Source of the DNA: Alphaproteobacteria bacterium | Lineage (GTDB): Bacteria > Pseudomonadota > Alphaproteobacteria > Rickettsiales > UBA8987 | Reading direction: 5' to 3' | Length of the DNA: 8,691 nt | NCBI GenBank assembly: GCA_003531345.1 | Contig: DQGZ01000188.1 | Span: 1 to 8,691, forward strand | In this document: one piece after another, positions 6,334 to 8,691 of the stretch | Numbering within the stretch: position 1 is the first letter of the stretch | Layout: every line of letters begins with the position of its first letter | Program-made: the position numbers and the translations under genes | Notes under the pieces: model-generated | Seen by the model: the letters and a program-made list of their open reading frames with translations, nothing else | Databases searched by the model: none | What the model was told of the DNA's origin: nothing

Positions 6334-7022
6334 GAGTTATTTAGAAAATTCTTTATAATTTTTTGTCCAGTTTTCTGGCTTTTTTCTGGGTGGAATTGTA
6401 CCCCCCATATATTATCCTTATTAACTATTGCAGTTATATTGCTGCCATAATTTACTTTTGCGGTAACATTTCTATCATCAGTAATAAAATGATATGAATG
6501 AACAAAATAAAAATCATCTTTTTCAGTAAAGCCCTCGGTTATTTTGTTTTTCTTTATTTCGACTAAGTTATTCCAACCCATATGTGGAAGTTTTAAGCAG
6601 GTAGTTGGTAGTTGGTAGTTAGTAGTTAGTGTTTTTTTACTAATTTCTGCCTCTTGACTTCTTATCTCTATCTGCGCTACCTCGCCCTCTATTAACCCCA
6701 AACCTTCAAACTTTCCATGTTCATAACCATATTGGGCTAACATCTGCATACCAACGCAAATGCCTAAAAAAGGGTTTTTATTATTCAAAACTTGGTCTTT
6801 TATTGCGTCTACCATTTTTGGTATTTTTTTGATACCCGCAACGCAATCACCAAAGCTACCCACACCAGGCACAATTATATAGGCCGCCTTTTCTAATTCT
6901 TTTGCATCATCAGTTACTGTCACATTCAAATTTAAATTATTGTCAGCAACTACTTTTTCAAAAGCTTTTTTAGCAGAGTGAATATTACCCGAGCCATAAT
7001 TTATGATTACTATATTTTTCAT
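6330..7022 (-). CDS. hisH: Imidazole glycerol phosphate synthase glutaminase subunit HisH
   Basis: HisH hydrolyses glutamine and channels ammonia to HisF, which makes imidazole glycerol phosphate and AICAR in histidine synthesis. The class I glutamine amidotransferase triad is complete: Cys89 in LGICVGMQML, with His211 and Glu213 in FHPEKSQ. The start MKNIVIINYGSGN, the oxyanion-strand motif PGVGSFGD (52-59), PHMGWN (146-151) and FVHSYHF (173-179) are typical. At 230 residues it is longer than the usual 200-210, because about 16-18 extra residues (within 121-141) separate GEV from LKLPHMGW. They include a 7-bp tandem repeat. The ATG at 7022 is chosen since it gives the canonical N-terminus; a TTG 21 bp upstream would run into the palindromic element. 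No other his gene is in the window, so a HisF partner must be elsewhere. Confidence 0.94.
   Translation of the reverse strand: MKNIVIINYGSGNIHSAKKAFEKVVADNNLNLNVTVTDDAKELEKAAYIIVPGVGSFGDCVAGIKKIPKMVDAIKDQVLNNKNPFLGICVGMQMLAQYGYEHGKFEGLGLIEGEVAQIEIRSQEAEISKKTLTTNYQLPTTCLKLPHMGWNNLVEIKKNKITEGFTEKDDFYFVHSYHFITDDRNVTAKVNYGSNITAIVNKDNIWGVQFHPEKSQKTGQKIIKNFLNNS
6601..6628 (-). repeat. Heptanucleotide tandem repeat inside hisH
   Basis: Four head-to-tail 7-mers, GTAGTTG twice and GTAGTTA twice on the plus strand, fall within the hisH coding sequence. On the coding strand they give the TLTTNYQLPTT part of the extra segment. Since 28 bp is not a multiple of three, neighbouring bases must also belong to the insertion for the frame to be kept. 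The segment sits between conserved HisH motifs, probably in a surface loop. Confidence 0.85.
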
Positions 7023-7037
7023 AATTATTTTTATATT

Positions 7038-7133
7038 CGTCAATGCGAGGAAGGAACTGACGAAGCAATCTATCCTAACGAACGATAATCCCGCTTCAAT
7101 GGATTGCTTCGGAATAAATTCCTCGCTTTAACG
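7038..7133. repeat. Interspersed palindromic (REP/MITE-like) element between coaBC and hisH
   Basis: GCGAGGAA (7045-7052) pairs with TTCCTCGC (7119-7126), and CGAAGCAATC (7061-7070) pairs exactly with GATTGCTTCG (7102-7111), around a 31-nt loop. An 8/7-nt interior loop separates the two stems. Weaker pairing (5 of 7) extends the arms to 7038-7044 and 7127-7133. The sequence is richer in GC than the flanking genes. The CAATGCGAGGAAGG...GAAGCAATC wording recalls the hairpin repeats dispersed in Rickettsia and many other bacterial genomes; that link is from memory. It fills most of the 117-bp gap between the coaBC stop and the hisH start and would fold strongly in RNA, so it might end or attenuate the coaBC transcript. 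No target-site duplication or transposase is seen. Confidence 0.72.
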
Positions 7134-7139
7134 CTTAAT

Positions 7140-8345
7140 TTACTTTCTCAATTTCTCTTCAATCAGATCCACTATTATTTTTGCTATATGTGATTTTTCG
7201 GTTTTTTCAATTTTGTTCAATGCCCCTGTTTTGCCTATGATAAAAACTTCATTGTTATCTTCACCGAAAGCTTTGCCTTCTCCCACTTCATTGGCAATTA
7301 TATAATCGCAATTCTTACGTTCCAGTTTTACCATTGCATTCTCTACCACATGTTCTGTTTCGGCTGCAAAGCCAATTACAAGCTCTGGGCGGTTTTTGCC
7401 CTTGCGTGACAGTTCAGTTAAAATATCTGGGTTTTCAATAAGGTTTAAAATGAAGCTATGTTCTTCAGGTTTCTTTTTTATTTTTGCGTTCTTGGTATTT
7501 TCTGGCTTCCAGTCTGAAACAGCGGCAACGCAAACTGCTGCATTTACTGGCAGACTGTTCATAGCAGCTTTTAACATCTCATCAGCAGAATTTACCTTTA
7601 CAAGATTTATACCTTTAGGTGTTTTAAGGTCTGTTGGTCCAGAAATAAGAGTTACTTTACCACCACGTACAATAAGCTCTTCAGCTATTTCATAACCCTG
7701 TTTACCTGAGGAGTAATTTGAAATATAACGCACTGGGTCAATATTTTCTCTAGTTGGGCCCGCGGTTACTAAAAATGAATATTTTGCTAAAGTTTTATTC
7801 TCATCATTTACTGGTATTGAACTTACATTTCCAGTTATTTCTGTAATATCTGCCATTTTGCCAACACCTTCTTCACCGCAGGCAAGTTTTCCGTCTTGTG
7901 GATCAATTATTTTATAACCATATGATTTTATGGTTTTAATATTTCTTTGCGTTGCAGGGTGTGCCCACATTTCCTTGTTCATTGCTGGTGCAAAAATTAT
8001 CTGCTTGTCGGAAGCGATACATAGGGTTGAAGCAAGGTCATCACATAGTCCGTTGGCTATCTTTGCCATAAAATCTGCCGTTGCGGGTGCAACTAATATA
8101 ATATCATTTTCACGAGATAATTGAATATGTGGCATTTTGGCTTCGTCTTCCTCATCAATTTGCCACATATCAGTATAGGTTTTTTTACCTGACAGGTATG
8201 ATAGTGCATCTTCCGCCACAAAATGTTTTGCAGAATTGGTAAGTACACAAGTAACTTCATTGCCCTGTTCTTTCAAGCGAGAAACAAGGTCTGGTATTTT
8301 CACCGCCGCGATTGAGCCAGTTGATATAAGTAAAATTTTTGCCAT
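7140..8345 (-). CDS. coaBC: Bifunctional phosphopantothenoylcysteine decarboxylase / phosphopantothenate--cysteine ligase
   Basis: CoaBC carries out two successive steps of CoA synthesis: CTP-dependent joining of cysteine to 4'-phosphopantothenate (CoaB), then FMN-dependent decarboxylation to 4'-phosphopantetheine (CoaC). The CoaC half (about 1-175) has STGSIAAVK, the active-site His73 in MPHIQL, the flavin-binding APATADFMAK, APAMNKEMW (119-127) and the substrate-lid Cys156 in LACGEEGVGKM. The CoaB half (about 190-401) shows VTAGPTRENIDPVRYISNYSSGKQG (193-217), AAVSDW (274-279), the IKKK lysines (289-292), NPDIL and IGFAAETE. The 401-residue length is normal. The ATG at 8345 gives the standard MAKILLISTG start; a TTG 36 bp upstream would overlap ubiB and is rejected. 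The gene begins 13 bp after ubiB, a pairing common in alphaproteobacteria. Confidence 0.96.
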   Translation of the reverse strand: MAKILLISTGSIAAVKIPDLVSRLKEQGNEVTCVLTNSAKHFVAEDALSYLSGKKTYTDMWQIDEEDEAKMPHIQLSRENDIILVAPATADFMAKIANGLCDDLASTLCIASDKQIIFAPAMNKEMWAHPATQRNIKTIKSYGYKIIDPQDGKLACGEEGVGKMADITEITGNVSSIPVNDENKTLAKYSFLVTAGPTRENIDPVRYISNYSSGKQGYEIAEELIVRGGKVTLISGPTDLKTPKGINLVKVNSADEMLKAAMNSLPVNAAVCVAAVSDWKPENTKNAKIKKKPEEHSFILNLIENPDILTELSRKGKNRPELVIGFAAETEHVVENAMVKLERKNCDYIIANEVGEGKAFGEDNNEVFIIGKTGALNKIEKTEKSHIAKIIVDLIEEKLRK

Positions 8346-8358
8346 GGACTTAGATTTA

Positions 8359-8691
8359 TTAGAAAATATAGTGCAAAACAAGCAGAATCAAAGTTGCTGT
8401 AACTGCACCATAGACAAAATAGCTGATATTTCGGTCATAATAACGGTTTTGTTTTGTAGTTATTATACCTTGTGGGGTTACCACTTTATTCAAAGTCTGG
8501 ATAGTGAATTTAATAGTATTCAACACATCTTTTGCTTCCTCTATTCTGTCTTTAGTACGAGCCTTTACACTGAAATTTTCCTTCCCCCAATCTTCAATTA
8601 ACCCACGTGAAAGCTCCCAAATATTAAGGTTCGGGTTTAATGTTCTGCCAATTCCTTCTGCCATTGCCATGGTTTTTTGCAGCAAGAAAAG
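8359..8691 (-). CDS. ubiB: UbiB-family protein, C-terminal part (5' end outside window)
   Basis: The minus-strand frame is open to the right edge of the window and gives the last 110 residues. LFLLQKTMAMAEGIGRTLNP at the edge, followed by NLNIW, matches the UbiB segment LLQKTMxxxEGxxRxLDPxLNxW in the C-terminal half of the atypical kinase-like (ADCK/ABC1) domain. A hydrophobic segment at the very end (YFVYGAVTATLILLVLHYIF) is the membrane anchor typical of UbiB. UbiB is an ATPase needed for ubiquinone synthesis at the inner membrane, and its presence implies a quinone-dependent respiratory chain. The kinase catalytic motifs lie outside the window. The frame also contains a TTG and internal Met codons, but clear family similarity continues to the edge, so the gene is cut rather than starting here. 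coaBC follows 13 bp downstream in the same operon. Confidence 0.9.
   Translation of the reverse strand, partial: LFLLQKTMAMAEGIGRTLNPNLNIWELSRGLIEDWGKENFSVKARTKDRIEEAKDVLNTIKFTIQTLNKVVTPQGIITTKQNRYYDRNISYFVYGAVTATLILLVLHYIF

Noticed and set aside
6601..6628. Short tandem repeats considered as a CRISPR or iteron array
   Set aside because: The units are 7 bp with no spacers, lie inside a coding sequence and have no cas or replication genes nearby.
7023..7043. TTG start extending hisH by seven residues
   Set aside because: The ATG at 7022 gives the family-typical N-terminus, and the extension runs into the palindromic repeat.
8346..8381. TTG start extending coaBC by twelve residues
   Set aside because: It overlaps the ubiB coding end, and the ATG at 8345 gives the standard CoaC start.
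8236..8601. 121-codon plus-strand open frame across the coaBC/ubiB junction
   Set aside because: It is antisense to two conserved genes and its translation matches no family I recognise.

Overview
The window is a compact, AT-rich stretch of bacterial chromosome. Ten protein-coding genes (two cut by the window edges) fill nearly all of it, and the longest gap between genes is about 117 bp. The gene set points to an alphaproteobacterium, perhaps Rickettsiales-like or another AT-rich lineage. It has tatB-tatC followed directly by serS, then a LysM/LytM lipoprotein and coaE, and a ubiB-coaBC pair. The low GC, short overlaps and a hairpin repeat resembling those of Rickettsia-type genomes fit this, but the placement is inference.

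Plus strand, 2-4086: the end of tatB, then tatC, serS, a NlpD-like LysM/LytM lipoprotein and coaE. Each gene overlaps or nearly touches the next (23-bp overlap, 8-bp overlap, 7-bp gap, 4-bp ATGA overlap), so this reads as one operon with its promoter off the left edge. It mixes Tat export, tRNA-Ser charging, cell-wall remodelling and the last step of CoA synthesis.

Minus strand, 4073-8691, read right to left: the C-terminus of ubiB, coaBC, a 117-bp gap holding a palindromic repeat, hisH, a rimI-like acetyltransferase (4-bp ATGA overlap with hisH), a secreted OmpA-domain protein with its own candidate promoter, and a glutathione-synthetase-like ATP-grasp enzyme. This last gene overlaps coaE tail to tail by 14 bp. 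CoaBC and CoaE, on opposite strands, are two enzymes of the same CoA pathway.

Most of the window is ordinary housekeeping sequence, and no defence system, mobile element with a transposase, CRISPR array or obviously new multi-gene system is visible. The points worth a second look are: (1) a glutathione synthetase homologue whose ATP/substrate loops have lost the signature residues, including the counterpart of E. coli Arg233; (2) a LytM domain with nearly all metal and catalytic residues replaced, implying an amidase activator rather than a peptidase; (3) an in-frame heptanucleotide-repeat insertion inside hisH; (4) the palindromic element upstream of hisH; and (5) clustered TTTTAG/CTAAAA motifs at the ompA-like promoter.
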